From the NCBI GenBank assembly GCA_964275585.1, contig CAXYCJ010000013.1, positions 124,001 to 188,000 of the forward strand: 64,000 bases of DNA, written 5' to 3'. Shown here in pieces: positions 8,262 to 17,993 of the stretch. Source of the DNA: D2472 sp964275585 (GTDB taxonomy: Bacteria; Pseudomonadota; Gammaproteobacteria; Magnimaribacterales; D2472). Within the stretch, counting starts at the first letter, position 1. Each line of letters begins with the position of its first letter. Below the pieces are notes generated by a model. That model ran no database searches, was not told the DNA's origin, and was given only the letters and a program-made list of their open reading frames with translations. The translations under genes and the position numbers were made by a program.

Positions 8262-9274
8262 AATAATTTTTTTAATGCTTCATCATAGAGGAATTGCTTT
8301 TTCTCTGAAACAATAGATCCGCTTAAACCTGCCAGTATTGAGAAATCGATTCTCAGGATGCAAGAAATAATTTTTTCTAAATACTCTTTATCTCTGCTTA
8401 AAGGTTGAATTTGCAAAATGCTATTCAGCACATTAGAGTTTCTTGGGATATTTAAGGTTTGAATGATTCTAATTTTTTCTTGTTTTGAATTACATTGAAG
8501 CAAGCCTAAGATTTGAGAGAGTAAATTTGTGACCCTCTTCATATAATTAGGAATAGGTAAACTCCTGCATAGCTGAAAATGATTAACGCACTGCATTTCT
8601 GCCCATTTATTTTCAGGGCTATTACCATTGCAAGCAATTTCACTTAGCTCGTTAAACCAGGGGTCCTTAAGATTGTATTCAATTAAAGTTTGAAAGAATT
8701 CTTTGGTGTGATCCCCTGAAAGCGCTCTTTGGGTCTCCATCCATACTCTATCAGAGGATAATGTGCTTAGTTCACCCGAATTGACGATCTTTTTAAAAAA
8801 TTTAACTGTGTTCTTAGCAACATCAAAATCATGCAAATGCCCATAAGTTTTAAATCGTGCAAATCGCAATACTCTAAGTGGGTCTTCTGAGAAAGCGGGG
8901 GAGGTGTGGCGAAAGATCTTATTCTTTATATCTAATTGCCCATTAAAAGGATCTATAATTTTTCCATCTGAGCTTTTTGCTATAGCGTTTATTGTGAAAT
9001 CTCTTCTTTCTAGGTCTTGCTCAAGAGTAACGCTTGAATCAAAATAAAATGTAAAGCCTTTGTAACCAACCCCTGATTTCTTTTCAGTTCTAGCCAAAGC
9101 ATATTCTTCATTTGTTTCTGGGTGCAAGAATACCGGAAACTCTTTTCCAATGGGCTTAAAGCCATTTTTTTCCATTTCCTCTGGGCTGGAATTCACCACA
9201 ACCCAATCTTTATCTTTGGGCTGTACGCCCATTAATTGATCTCTTACTGATCCGCCAACTTGAAATACTTTCAT
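8258..9274 (-). CDS. cca: CCA-adding tRNA nucleotidyltransferase
   Basis: Adds or repairs the 3' CCA of tRNA. It is a class II enzyme with VGGSVRDQLMG, the DxD metal pair in KDKDWVVVN, LERRDFTINAIA and FSEDPLRVLRFARF. It is 338 aa; the C-terminal HD phosphohydrolase domain of the 412-aa E. coli enzyme is missing. It overlaps the FolM-like gene at its 3' end and lies one base from the apaH stop. The tRNA gene in this window encodes its own CCA, so this enzyme may mainly repair. Confidence 0.95.
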   Translation of the reverse strand: MKVFQVGGSVRDQLMGVQPKDKDWVVVNSSPEEMEKNGFKPIGKEFPVFLHPETNEEYALARTEKKSGVGYKGFTFYFDSSVTLEQDLERRDFTINAIAKSSDGKIIDPFNGQLDIKNKIFRHTSPAFSEDPLRVLRFARFKTYGHLHDFDVAKNTVKFFKKIVNSGELSTLSSDRVWMETQRALSGDHTKEFFQTLIEYNLKDPWFNELSEIACNGNSPENKWAEMQCVNHFQLCRSLPIPNYMKRVTNLLSQILGLLQCNSKQEKIRIIQTLNIPRNSNVLNSILQIQPLSRDKEYLEKIISCILRIDFSILAGLSGSIVSEKKQFLYDEALKKLL

Positions 9275-9275
9275 A

Positions 9276-10079
9276 TTAATATTGCACTGAAACTCTCTTT
9301 AAATCCTCTAACCTTACTGCAGTTAGTTTACCCTTCCAGACGCACCCCGTATCTAGGCCAATAAAATGTTGATTTTGGGTTTTACCATTCAATGAAGCCC
9401 AATGACCAAATATATAATAATGTTTCTTTTTCTTGTAATCACTTGATGTATATCTAAACCAAGGGCGAAGATTATTTATGCTCTTAGATCCAGTATTCTT
9501 TAAATCTAACTTAGAGGCATCACTTAAAAAACGCATTCTAGTAAAATAATTGATAATAATTCTTTGTCGATCTTCCCCTGTTAATTTGTCATTCCATATT
9601 TTGGGATTATCGCCCCACATAGACTGCAGCACTTTTATGGGAGTTTTTTTAAGATTATGCGAAGCTTCCGTGGCAAGTTTTTGAGCTTTGCTTGGTGACC
9701 ATATCTCTGGAACCCCAGCATGAGTGATAAAGAATATATTCTTGCTTGCCTGATCTTTAACCTTAATTAAAAACGGCCTATTGAGAAGCCATTTAAAAAT
9801 CTTGCTATTATTTTTAGCTGCAATTATATTTTTTAGCCTTCCTTTCCCTTTTCCAATAGACAATAGATACATTAGATAGAGGTCATGATTGCCGAGAACA
9901 GTTTCAATGCCTGGATTAGCTATGCAGTAGTTTAACATTGCAAGAGAATCAGGGCCCCTATTTACTAAGTCACCAGTCAGGATAATTCTATCTTTTAGAG
10001 GATCATATTTAATCTTGTTCAGCAATGTTAGAAATTGCTTAAAACACCCATGAACATCCCCAACGACATAAGTACTCAT
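9276..10079 (-). CDS. apaH: Diadenosine tetraphosphatase, symmetrical
   Basis: Hydrolyses Ap4A to two ADP, and is known to remove Np4 caps from RNA. It has the metallophosphatase blocks GDVHGCFKQF, LTGDLVNRGPDSL and LGNHDLYL, then HAGVP and FGHWASLNGK. The length of 267 aa is normal. It follows rsmA after one base. The gene apaG, which usually sits between rsmA and apaH in Gammaproteobacteria, is absent here. Confidence 0.97.
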   Translation of the reverse strand: MSTYVVGDVHGCFKQFLTLLNKIKYDPLKDRIILTGDLVNRGPDSLAMLNYCIANPGIETVLGNHDLYLMYLLSIGKGKGRLKNIIAAKNNSKIFKWLLNRPFLIKVKDQASKNIFFITHAGVPEIWSPSKAQKLATEASHNLKKTPIKVLQSMWGDNPKIWNDKLTGEDRQRIIINYFTRMRFLSDASKLDLKNTGSKSINNLRPWFRYTSSDYKKKKHYYIFGHWASLNGKTQNQHFIGLDTGCVWKGKLTAVRLEDLKRVSVQY

Positions 10080-10080
10080 T

Positions 10081-10848
10081 TTAATTATTCATGGATTTGA
10101 ACATTGTAATAAAGTCCTCTAGGGGCAATTCTTCTGGTCGCGCCAACGGATTGATTTTCAAAGCATCAAGATCAAGATCTAACTTCTTCACATTATTTTT
10201 TATGTTTTTTCGTTTATTTGAGAAAGCTTGATCAACAAAGCTAGAAAAATCTTTCAATTGACCAAGCTCTATCTTTGGTCTGCTATGAGGGATTAATCTA
10301 ATAAAAGCTGATTGGACTTTTGGTTTTATATCAAATGCTTCAGGAGGAACTTCAAATAAAATAGATGATTGAAAAAAAGCACCAATCTTTATTCCTAGCC
10401 TTCCCCAATCACGGCTACCATTTAAAGCACATATCCTTAAAGCAACTTCCCGTTGGACTAAAAAATGCATGTCATGGATATTTTCATAAAACTTAATCAA
10501 CTTCATAATAATTTGGGTAGAAATGTTATATGGAAGATTGCCAGCAAGTCTATATTTACCATGAGACAGAAAATCAAGCGATTCATTTAAAACATCGCCA
10601 TGAATAAATTCATGGTTAGGGTGAAGAAATTTCTTTTCAAGCTTGTGAATATTTTGTAAATCAAGATCCATTGCAATAATTTTAATCTTTTCTCCTCTTA
10701 GGTACTCTGTAAGGGCGCCAGTCCCAGGACCAATTTCAAAAAAAAAGTTATTCTCTTGAGGGTTAATAGAGCGTTCCATTTCAAAAAGAATGACCGGATC
10801 TATAAGATAGTTTTGACCTAATTTGCGTCGATGTTTTCTATCATTCAT
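10081..10848 (-). CDS. rsmA: 16S rRNA dimethyladenosine transferase
   Basis: KsgA/RsmA dimethylates A1518 and A1519 of 16S rRNA. The start HRRKLGQNYLIDPVI is canonical, followed by the SAM-binding FEIGPGTGALTEYL and the catalytic NLPYNIST. The length is 255 aa. It overlaps pdxA by four bases, as in the classical surA-pdxA-rsmA-apaH operon. Confidence 0.97.
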   Translation of the reverse strand: MNDRKHRRKLGQNYLIDPVILFEMERSINPQENNFFFEIGPGTGALTEYLRGEKIKIIAMDLDLQNIHKLEKKFLHPNHEFIHGDVLNESLDFLSHGKYRLAGNLPYNISTQIIMKLIKFYENIHDMHFLVQREVALRICALNGSRDWGRLGIKIGAFFQSSILFEVPPEAFDIKPKVQSAFIRLIPHSRPKIELGQLKDFSSFVDQAFSNKRKNIKNNVKKLDLDLDALKINPLARPEELPLEDFITMFKSMNN

Positions 10849-11831
10849 TTGAGCTGCATTTCTGCTTGCTTAAACGCTTCTTTAATAGAGCCCAGTTTTG
10901 GTTTTAATTTCCCAGCAATTTCTAAGGCAGTTCCATGATCTACCGAAGTTCTAATAATTGGTACACCTAAGGTAATATTAAAAGATTCACCAAAACTTAA
11001 GGCTTTTAGAACAGGTAAACCTTGATCATGGAACATGGCAATATATGCATCAGTATTTTTTAGCTGATCTGAGTTAAAGGCTGTATCTGCAGGGATTGAT
11101 TCAGAGACATTAATACCTATTTTTTGACAAATTCGAGCAGCAGGATTAATGATTTTTAATTCCTCATTTCCAATTTTTCCATTTTCGCCCGCATGGGGGT
11201 TTAATCCTAGCAGTTTGATAATTGGCCGCTTAATTTGAAAGTTTTTTTTCAGAGCAGCATTAACAATTTTAATGGTCTCTACCAGCTTAGCTTTCTTAAT
11301 ACTTTTCGCTACATCTGCAAGGGGAATATGAGTCGTCGCGAGGGCAACCTTGATTTTTTTTGAAGCCAACAACATAACCACATTCTTTGATTTAGTTTGA
11401 CTCTGAATCCATTCAGTGTGCCCATAAAATTTTTTGAAACCACCATTTACAATGTTACTTTTTTGAATTGGCCCTGTAACTATGCCAATTTTTTTATTTT
11501 TTAAAGCACTTTTTATAGCAAAATTTAGATTTGTTAAAACATACTTAGCGTTCTTAGGGTTAAGCTTTCCAGGAGAGAAGTCCTCACACGGACTCACGAA
11601 ATAAAATTGAAGAAATCCGATTTTATTTTTTTTAGCCTGCTTTAGATTTGTTAGCTCAATAAACTGAATATTAATATTTAGATTATTTGCTCTGGCTTTT
11701 AGAAGCTCCCCATCAGCGAGAGTAATAATAGGAATGTTAATCTCTTCCCAGAATTTTAAGCTTGCAAGTCGCAGTATTAAATCAACACCTATCCCAGCTG
11801 GCTCTCCATGAGAATATAGTAGCTGGCTCAA
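10845..11831 (-). CDS. pdxA: 4-hydroxythreonine-4-phosphate dehydrogenase
   Basis: NAD-dependent oxidation of 4-phosphohydroxy-threonine in pyridoxal-phosphate synthesis. It is 328 aa, matching the 329 of E. coli. The metal histidines are in KFYGHTEWIQ, GLNPHAGENG and MFHDQGLPVLK, and the start SHGEPAGIGVDLI is typical. It overlaps surA and rsmA by four bases each. It is unusually lysine-rich, in line with the AT-rich genome. Confidence 0.96.
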   Translation of the reverse strand: MSQLLYSHGEPAGIGVDLILRLASLKFWEEINIPIITLADGELLKARANNLNINIQFIELTNLKQAKKNKIGFLQFYFVSPCEDFSPGKLNPKNAKYVLTNLNFAIKSALKNKKIGIVTGPIQKSNIVNGGFKKFYGHTEWIQSQTKSKNVVMLLASKKIKVALATTHIPLADVAKSIKKAKLVETIKIVNAALKKNFQIKRPIIKLLGLNPHAGENGKIGNEELKIINPAARICQKIGINVSESIPADTAFNSDQLKNTDAYIAMFHDQGLPVLKALSFGESFNITLGVPIIRTSVDHGTALEIAGKLKPKLGSIKEAFKQAEMQLK

Positions 11832-13072
11832 TCTAATTCTTTGAACTCTACAAATGCTTCTGCGCGCATGGTTCTGAGGCTATTTTCTAACTCTTCATCA
11901 TACTTTCTAGAGAACAATATCCCATAAGCTTGATCTTTGATGACTTCTTCGGTGAGATCCTCAGTTCGCCTTTCAAGCACTTGGAGAAAATGAAAACCAA
12001 ATTCTGATTTAAATACAGGAGAGATTTCATCAATAGGGGATTTAATCATCATTTTTTCAAATTCTGGCGCAGTTTTCCCAAGGCTCAGCCACTCTAGATC
12101 TCCGCCTCTACTAGCAGAACCAGGATCTTCTGAGAATTCTTTAGCTAACAAGCTAAAGTCCTCCCCAGCCAATACTCTATTTCTTACATCTTCTAGCTCT
12201 GCTTTTGTGAAACTCTCATCCCTTAGTTTAGTAGTCATCATCAATATATGACGAGAGCGCCACTGTTCTTCAAATCGGACTAAATCACCTCTTTTATCCT
12301 CTAACTTCAGAATAAAAAAACCTGATCCGCTTTCTAGAGCCTCCGAAATATATCCTTTCTTCTGACCCTTCATAGCCTTAGAAAATAAGCTTGGTAAATC
12401 TATTAAGTTTCTCCAGCCCATTTCACCCCCAGAGGAAGCATTGCTGCTTTTAGATTTTTCTATAGCCAGACTTGCAAAATCTTCTCCAGCTTTAATCTTT
12501 GAGATAATCATATTTGCCTCATTTTCATCAGATACAAGAATTTGTCTAATAAATAACTCAGGAGACAGCTCTTTTACTGATCCTTCTGTAGCTAAAAAAC
12601 CATCGAGTTCTTGCTCTGTAATCTGAACCTGTCTACCAACTTTTCCACGCTGGACCCTTTGAATGATCATTTCCTTCCTAACTTGAGCTCTTAACTCTTC
12701 ATAAGATGCGCCTTCTGATGCCAAGGTCTCAATAAAAGCCTCAATAGTCATGCCATTATTCTCTGCAATAACTTCGAAAGCTTGATTCAGCTCTCCATCT
12801 CCAATTCTAATTCCAGCCTGTCTGCCCATTTGTAGTTGTAGTTCTTCAATAATCAGTCTCTCTTGAACTTGATCTAGTATCACTGCTTTAGGAGGCATCT
12901 CAGTTTCTTGCTCTGCATACCTACCTTCAATGGATTTAAGCATGTCTTGAACCTGAGACTCAAGCACCACCCCATCCCCAACAATAATTGCCACACGATC
13001 AAGAATTTCAATTTTTGCTGCCACTGAAACAGCCAGCAACAACGATAGGAAAATGCATATATTTTTTTTCAT
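11828..13072 (-). CDS. surA: Periplasmic chaperone and prolyl isomerase SurA
   Basis: Escorts outer-membrane proteins across the periplasm. A signal peptide (MKKNICIFLSLLLAVSVAA) is followed by the SurA N domain (DRVAIIVGDGVVLESQV) and two parvulin domains, near residues 170-265 (FIRQILVSDE ... SSGGEMGWRN) and 285-385 (RSRHILMMTT ... ASRGGDLEWLS). The length of 414 aa is normal. It is 18 bases downstream of lptD, its best-known client. Confidence 0.96.
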   Translation of the reverse strand: MKKNICIFLSLLLAVSVAAKIEILDRVAIIVGDGVVLESQVQDMLKSIEGRYAEQETEMPPKAVILDQVQERLIIEELQLQMGRQAGIRIGDGELNQAFEVIAENNGMTIEAFIETLASEGASYEELRAQVRKEMIIQRVQRGKVGRQVQITEQELDGFLATEGSVKELSPELFIRQILVSDENEANMIISKIKAGEDFASLAIEKSKSSNASSGGEMGWRNLIDLPSLFSKAMKGQKKGYISEALESGSGFFILKLEDKRGDLVRFEEQWRSRHILMMTTKLRDESFTKAELEDVRNRVLAGEDFSLLAKEFSEDPGSASRGGDLEWLSLGKTAPEFEKMMIKSPIDEISPVFKSEFGFHFLQVLERRTEDLTEEVIKDQAYGILFSRKYDEELENSLRTMRAEAFVEFKELD

Positions 13073-13090
13073 AAACGGTATTGTACTTAA

Positions 13091-15385
13091 TTAAAGGTTC
13101 ACAAAGGCATTGGAAAAGAATTTATTTAAGTGTCTGTTAGAACCTGTCAGCCCCTTCAACTCAAACTCAAAATTAATTCTACTTTTATTTTCAATAGTAA
13201 TCATTTCTTCCCAGTTAGACAGGGAGCCACTCAAGGAAGTAAAATTTATAAGGTCATATTTTGATAATCTTTTATCCGAGGCAAAAACTTTAAAAGCTAG
13301 ACAGCAGTTCTCAAACCCAATACCAAAATAACTTTCTAGATTTTTCTTTGATTCAATATCCTTGCTTATTCCTCCAATTAATTTGTATCCCCCAGATATA
13401 TTATGATCAATTGATATCTCGGCATAATTTAGTTCATTTCCCATTCCCAGCATAGGCATATGGCGACGAAAATTTCTGGAGATAGCAATTTGTGTTGCAG
13501 GAAGATTAATTGTTAATCCAAGCTTGCCAAAATTAAGCTGATTCCTTTTTTGAGAATAATTAGAGCTCATAAATGCTGCCAAACTTTTTTTATCCCATTT
13601 AATATCTATGCCTAATTGACTATCTCGACCCAAAGCATTAGACAGCATTTGATTTATCACCCTACTAGCCTGCAATTCATTTTTTTTAATTAGGTTGACA
13701 GATATTTTGCTTTGATCTTTAAAGCGAGCCTGCCATTTTAAGCTCCCCATTAAAAATTCTTGATCAGGAATTCTATCCTTGCCATAAAAAAATTCATGAT
13801 TTAAATTATTTAAATTGCTTGAATCACGAGGGTGAAGTTCAAAAATAGGATCTAGACTTTGATCTTGATATTCTGTTTTTCCATAGATCAATTTATAGGT
13901 TATCAATGAAATACCTGAAGATAAGGAGCGCTTATGTAGTGAAGAAATACCTAGCCTCAAAGAAGGAATATTTTTTGAAGATATCTTGGATGCTACTTTA
14001 TTTAGATCATACTTTTTTGAAACAATCGATCCATTTAACTTCAGATTCACCAATCCAATGCTCTGATTAATTTCTGCACCTAGCTCAGAAATTATTCTTG
14101 CGCCAGTTACAGGAATAGATTGCCCGCTTAGGTTGTTCAGAAATGCACCATTTAAATCAAAATTTGAATATTGCATTTTTCCAAAATAAGAGAATTTAGT
14201 ATTAAAAATTGAATAATCTAATTCAATGTGAGGCTTTTTAATGTAACCATTGCCAATAAATGGATTTAAGCTTTGATAACCCTCCCTTGATGCATTCACT
14301 AAAAGATTCTTAAAACTTGCCGTCATAAATATTGACTGAGGAAGGTAATGCTCTTTTTGATTGGCAATATTAGTAAGGTTGGAAGGTAGGTCTAGTAAAA
14401 CCATTGCGTCAGATGCTTTGGCCCACTCTACTTTAGTCATAAAATTCTTAAACTTTCTAGAATCCTTGAGCTTAAAAGCCCACCTTTGATTATCTAATGC
14501 TAAATATTTTTTTTGAAACTCCTTGTCGCTCGGAAAAAATAGTACATCAAGAAAATTTTTTGCTTTCTTGTGAGTTAGGTACCGATAATTTGTTTCAATG
14601 CCCTGGCCTCGATTGTTCAATATTCTAGGCGCAATCGTTACATCAGACCTTTCTGAAAGAACTAAAAAATATGGAAGGTATAGGTCAACCCCATCAGAGG
14701 TAATACTTAGATCAGGCTCAAGAAAGCCGCTTAATCTTTGAGTTGTAGCCGGAAAGGGCAGATATGGGAGTTTTCCAATGGTTTTGTCGCGAACCTTAAA
14801 CTCAAGATTTTTTATGTAACCCCTTTTAGAAATTTCATCAACGGCAATAGTTTCAGCATTAATTTGCCAGCCTTCGGCAATATTATTGCATGAAGTTAAG
14901 CTAGCATTACTAAATGTTAACTCTGAGCCTAATTTGCCATCCAAAGATTCATACTCAATCAATAAATTCCTTGAATTAAGATAAGCTTTTCCATGATTTA
15001 ACTTTAAGCTCCGAGATTTTTTGCCTATAGACCCACTCATAAATTTAAAATAGGAATCTAAGTAGTAAATATTTCCTTCTAGTACCTCATGGACCTCCTC
15101 TTCATTAGATTTATACAGAGCACTAAGCGCCTTTATTCTTCCTCCATCAAATGGGATGTAAACATTTTCTCTGAGTTCTATTTCACCATTAGATTTAATA
15201 TTCATTCTTTTTGCACTTAGCTCACCAGATTTAAATCCCTCGGCAATAATTGGGTAGTTTGGATTCACGCATCCGCGCATGGTGAAATCAAGATTAGATT
15301 CCACTAGATCAGATGAATTCTTTGCATGCAGGCTCATAGATGCGGCAGCAACCATTACTATCAAGAATGTGATGAAAATTCTCAT
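13091..15385 (-). CDS. lptD: LPS-assembly outer-membrane protein LptD
   Basis: Inserts lipopolysaccharide in the outer leaflet together with LptE. It has a signal peptide, an N-terminal OstA/jellyroll domain (residues ~50-200) and a long beta-barrel. Four cysteines match the paired-disulfide layout of E. coli LptD: Cys39 and Cys166 in the N-domain and the adjacent pair Cys694-Cys695 (FENCCLAF). The length of 764 aa is near the E. coli 784. The lptD-surA-pdxA-rsmA order is classical. The barrel half is divergent, as is common, so the call rests on context, the Cys pattern and the N-domain. Confidence 0.93.
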   Translation of the reverse strand: MRIFITFLIVMVAAASMSLHAKNSSDLVESNLDFTMRGCVNPNYPIIAEGFKSGELSAKRMNIKSNGEIELRENVYIPFDGGRIKALSALYKSNEEEVHEVLEGNIYYLDSYFKFMSGSIGKKSRSLKLNHGKAYLNSRNLLIEYESLDGKLGSELTFSNASLTSCNNIAEGWQINAETIAVDEISKRGYIKNLEFKVRDKTIGKLPYLPFPATTQRLSGFLEPDLSITSDGVDLYLPYFLVLSERSDVTIAPRILNNRGQGIETNYRYLTHKKAKNFLDVLFFPSDKEFQKKYLALDNQRWAFKLKDSRKFKNFMTKVEWAKASDAMVLLDLPSNLTNIANQKEHYLPQSIFMTASFKNLLVNASREGYQSLNPFIGNGYIKKPHIELDYSIFNTKFSYFGKMQYSNFDLNGAFLNNLSGQSIPVTGARIISELGAEINQSIGLVNLKLNGSIVSKKYDLNKVASKISSKNIPSLRLGISSLHKRSLSSGISLITYKLIYGKTEYQDQSLDPIFELHPRDSSNLNNLNHEFFYGKDRIPDQEFLMGSLKWQARFKDQSKISVNLIKKNELQASRVINQMLSNALGRDSQLGIDIKWDKKSLAAFMSSNYSQKRNQLNFGKLGLTINLPATQIAISRNFRRHMPMLGMGNELNYAEISIDHNISGGYKLIGGISKDIESKKNLESYFGIGFENCCLAFKVFASDKRLSKYDLINFTSLSGSLSNWEEMITIENKSRINFEFELKGLTGSNRHLNKFFSNAFVNL

Positions 15386-15440
15386 GAATCTAAATTGTAC
15401 TATTTTGAATTTAGAAAAGATTAAATCTAAAAAGTTTCAG

Positions 15441-16040
15441 TTACCTTGATGTTAAGTCTCTAATCTCTCTCAAGCTCTCTTTACCAAAAAACATCTCCTT
15501 GCCAATAAAGAATGTTGGAATACCAAAAGCCCCTTTTTTCACAGCATTATTTGTGTTGGCAATCAATTTAGTTTTAATTTCGTCTTTGGCAACCTCTTTT
15601 ATTACTTCATCAGCATGACAACCATGCTCAGTTAGCAATTGATGCAAGGATTCTGCATTATCTAGTTTCAAGGATTTTTCCCACATTCCATTTAGAACAA
15701 TTTCAACATATTCATTAAAAAAATTCTTTTCTTGTGCCACGATTGCTCCTCTAGCTAGCAAAAGAGTGTTTACTGGAAAATGCTCATTCATTTTAAATTT
15801 ATCAATTTTGTATTCACGCATAAACCTGTTGAACGCTATTTCAAATTCATAATTCATTTTATTAGGAATTTCACTAAATGCGATCATGGGAGGTTGATTG
15901 TTTGATAACTTCATAATTCCCCCCAAAAGGCAGGGGACATAATGAAATTTAATGTCATGATTCTCTTCTAAATGAATAATTGCTTTATGACATAGGTAAG
16001 CATTGGGGCTTGCAAAGTCAAAAATAAAATCTACATCCAT
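15441..16040 (-). CDS. DsbA-fold 2-hydroxychromene-2-carboxylate isomerase-like protein
   Basis: A 199-aa thioredoxin-fold protein of the kappa-GST/NahD group, which isomerise aromatic breakdown products with glutathione. It has the family start VDFIFDFASPNAYLCHKAI and the cis-Pro segment GAFGIPTFFIGKEMFFG. There is no CXXC pair, so it is not a disulfide oxidase. I choose ATG 16040 rather than ATG 16052 because GAGG lies six bases before it, while the longer start has no ribosome site. No aromatic-degradation genes lie nearby, so the substrate is open. Confidence 0.8.
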   Translation of the reverse strand: MDVDFIFDFASPNAYLCHKAIIHLEENHDIKFHYVPCLLGGIMKLSNNQPPMIAFSEIPNKMNYEFEIAFNRFMREYKIDKFKMNEHFPVNTLLLARGAIVAQEKNFFNEYVEIVLNGMWEKSLKLDNAESLHQLLTEHGCHADEVIKEVAKDEIKTKLIANTNNAVKKGAFGIPTFFIGKEMFFGKESLREIRDLTSR

Positions 16041-16174
16041 GGTCGTCCTCATTTCAAGAGCATATAATTAATACTTAACTTGCATCAATCAATATAAAAA
16101 TGCAACAACTATCATAAAAGGCTATGGCATCAAAATAAGCTTAGTCAATAATTAAAAAATTGCAGGAGAAAAGC

Positions 16175-17032
16175 ATGAGTTTAGAAGGAAAAGTTTTATT
16201 TATTACTGGTGGAAGTCGTGGTATTGGTTTAGAAATAGGTAAGCGAGCTGCAAAAGATGGAGCTAAAGTGGTTTTAGCAGCAAAGACTGCAGAACCTCAC
16301 CCAAAACTTGCAGGTACAATTTATTCTGCAGCAGAAGAGATTATTCTTGCTGGAGGCGAAGCCCTGCCAATTATTCTAGATGTCAGAGATGAATCTAATG
16401 TAAGAGCTGCAGTTGATGAAACAGTTGCCACTTTTGGCGGTATTGATATTTGTGTTAATAATGCGTCTGCCATTTCTCTAACCAATACCCCTGATACAGA
16501 TATGAAACGCTATGATCTTATGCATCAAATCAATGGTAGAGGCACGTATCTTGTCAGCAAATACTGCATCCCACATTTAAGAAAATCTAGCCATGCGCAT
16601 ATCCTTAATCTAGCACCTCCGCTGGATATGAAACCAAAATGGTTTGGTCCCCATTTAGCTTATACCATGGCAAAATTTACCATGAGCATGTGCGTCTTGG
16701 GAATGGCCGAAGAGTTAAAGCAAGATAAAATTGCTGTGAATGGCCTATGGCCAAGAACAGCTATAGCAACAGCTGCAGTAAAAAATATTTTAGGCGGAGA
16801 AGAGTTAATGAGCATATCCAGAACGCCAGAAATTATGGCAGATGCAGCATACGAAATTTTTAATAAAAATCCTGAAACATACACAGGCAATTTTTGCATA
16901 GATGATTTAGTTCTTTATGAAGAAGGCGTAAGAGATTTCACCAAGTATGCCGATGTTCCATATGCCGAATTAGCCCTTGATTTTTTTCTTCCAGACGATA
17001 CACCCCTTCCAATGGAGATCAAAAATAGCTGA
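16175..17032 (+). CDS. HSDL2-like short-chain dehydrogenase
   Basis: A 285-aa SDR closely resembling the N-terminal domain of human HSDL2. It has TGGSRGIGLEIGKRAAKDGA, CVNNASAISLTNT, the catalytic AYTMAKFTMSMCVLGMAEEL and the HSDL2-type NGLWPRTAIATAA. The usual catalytic Ser region reads LNLAPPLDM, as in the HSDL2 group. The start is ATG 16175, with AGGAG seven bases upstream; an earlier TTG at 16160 is rejected. There is no SCP2 lipid domain. The substrate, probably a lipid, is unknown. Its 3' end overlaps the next frame by up to 56 bases. Confidence 0.82.
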   Translation: MSLEGKVLFITGGSRGIGLEIGKRAAKDGAKVVLAAKTAEPHPKLAGTIYSAAEEIILAGGEALPIILDVRDESNVRAAVDETVATFGGIDICVNNASAISLTNTPDTDMKRYDLMHQINGRGTYLVSKYCIPHLRKSSHAHILNLAPPLDMKPKWFGPHLAYTMAKFTMSMCVLGMAEELKQDKIAVNGLWPRTAIATAAVKNILGGEELMSISRTPEIMADAAYEIFNKNPETYTGNFCIDDLVLYEEGVRDFTKYADVPYAELALDFFLPDDTPLPMEIKNS

Positions 17033-17993
17033 ATTTTCACAACAACAATTACTTAAATCTGCCAAAGATTTTGATAAAGGGGTCACAGATATTGAGCCCC
17101 TGAAGTTGGAGGCCAGTGGCAGGAGATATTATCGCGCCCTTGCCCAGGATCAGTCCTATGTTATTTGTTATGACGATTCAAAGATTAATGGGCAATCAGT
17201 ATTTGTGGATAGATCCAGCCAATTGGCTAATAGTAATGTTAGGGTTCCAGAAATATTAAAATATGATCCTATAAATTTCTTAACCATTCAAGAAGACATT
17301 GGGGATAATTCTTTGATTCATGAAGAATTTTTTTACCAAAATAAAGCTCTTATTTCTAAAGCCTTAGAGCTGCTAAATAGAATGCATCAGTCTGAACTCA
17401 AAGGCATAGATTCAACATTTTCTATTGGCTTGGAATCTCATACAAAGAAGTTCTCAAAGATTCTATGCAAAGAATTTTTAGAGATAGAGGTGTTTGAAGA
17501 ATTTCAAGATTTCCTTGGTGCAATGAGACCAGAATTAATGAATCAGCAGTGGGGAAATTGTCACTTTGATTTTGAAAGGCGGAATATTCATCAAATGAAT
17601 AACGGAGAGTTGGTTCTCTTGGACTTTCAAGATTTATGTTTTGGACCCATCGGCATAGATTTAGCCGGCATTCTAGTTGACCATTATATTGCTTGCGATC
17701 TTGAGTTGATGAAAGTTCATTGCAATACTTTCGCTAATCTTTCATCTTATGGTCTTTCAGCAGAAGAAATTTATAGCGCAACATGCTGGGGAGGCCTGCA
17801 AAGAAATCTTAGGATTATGGGTACGCTGACAAATTTATATTTAAGGTTTGATCGACCATTTAGAATAAAAGACCTTCCGCAAATCTTAGCGAACACAATA
17901 ACTTTGGCTTTAGCATTAAACCAAAAAGCATTGGCAATATTTCTTAAAGATAAGGTCTCTCCAGCGTTGACTACAAAGTTGACCTCCATATGA
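16977..17993 (+). CDS. amgK: N-acetylmuramate/N-acetylglucosamine kinase AmgK
   Basis: Phosphorylates recycled cell-wall amino sugars at C1, so that MurU can make UDP-MurNAc and bypass fosfomycin-sensitive synthesis. The kinase motifs are NCHFDFERRNIHQM (catalytic HxDxxxxN) and LVLLDFQDLCFGPIG. The amgK-murU pair with a four-base overlap is diagnostic. The start is uncertain: no ATG exists in the early frame. TTG 16977 is the only conventional start before the first helix (KIAEFSQQQLLKSAKDF), and would overlap the SDR gene by 56 bases; the true start may be a rarer codon near 17020. Confidence 0.88.
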   Translation: MIFFFQTIHPFQWRSKIAEFSQQQLLKSAKDFDKGVTDIEPLKLEASGRRYYRALAQDQSYVICYDDSKINGQSVFVDRSSQLANSNVRVPEILKYDPINFLTIQEDIGDNSLIHEEFFYQNKALISKALELLNRMHQSELKGIDSTFSIGLESHTKKFSKILCKEFLEIEVFEEFQDFLGAMRPELMNQQWGNCHFDFERRNIHQMNNGELVLLDFQDLCFGPIGIDLAGILVDHYIACDLELMKVHCNTFANLSSYGLSAEEIYSATCWGGLQRNLRIMGTLTNLYLRFDRPFRIKDLPQILANTITLALALNQKALAIFLKDKVSPALTTKLTSI

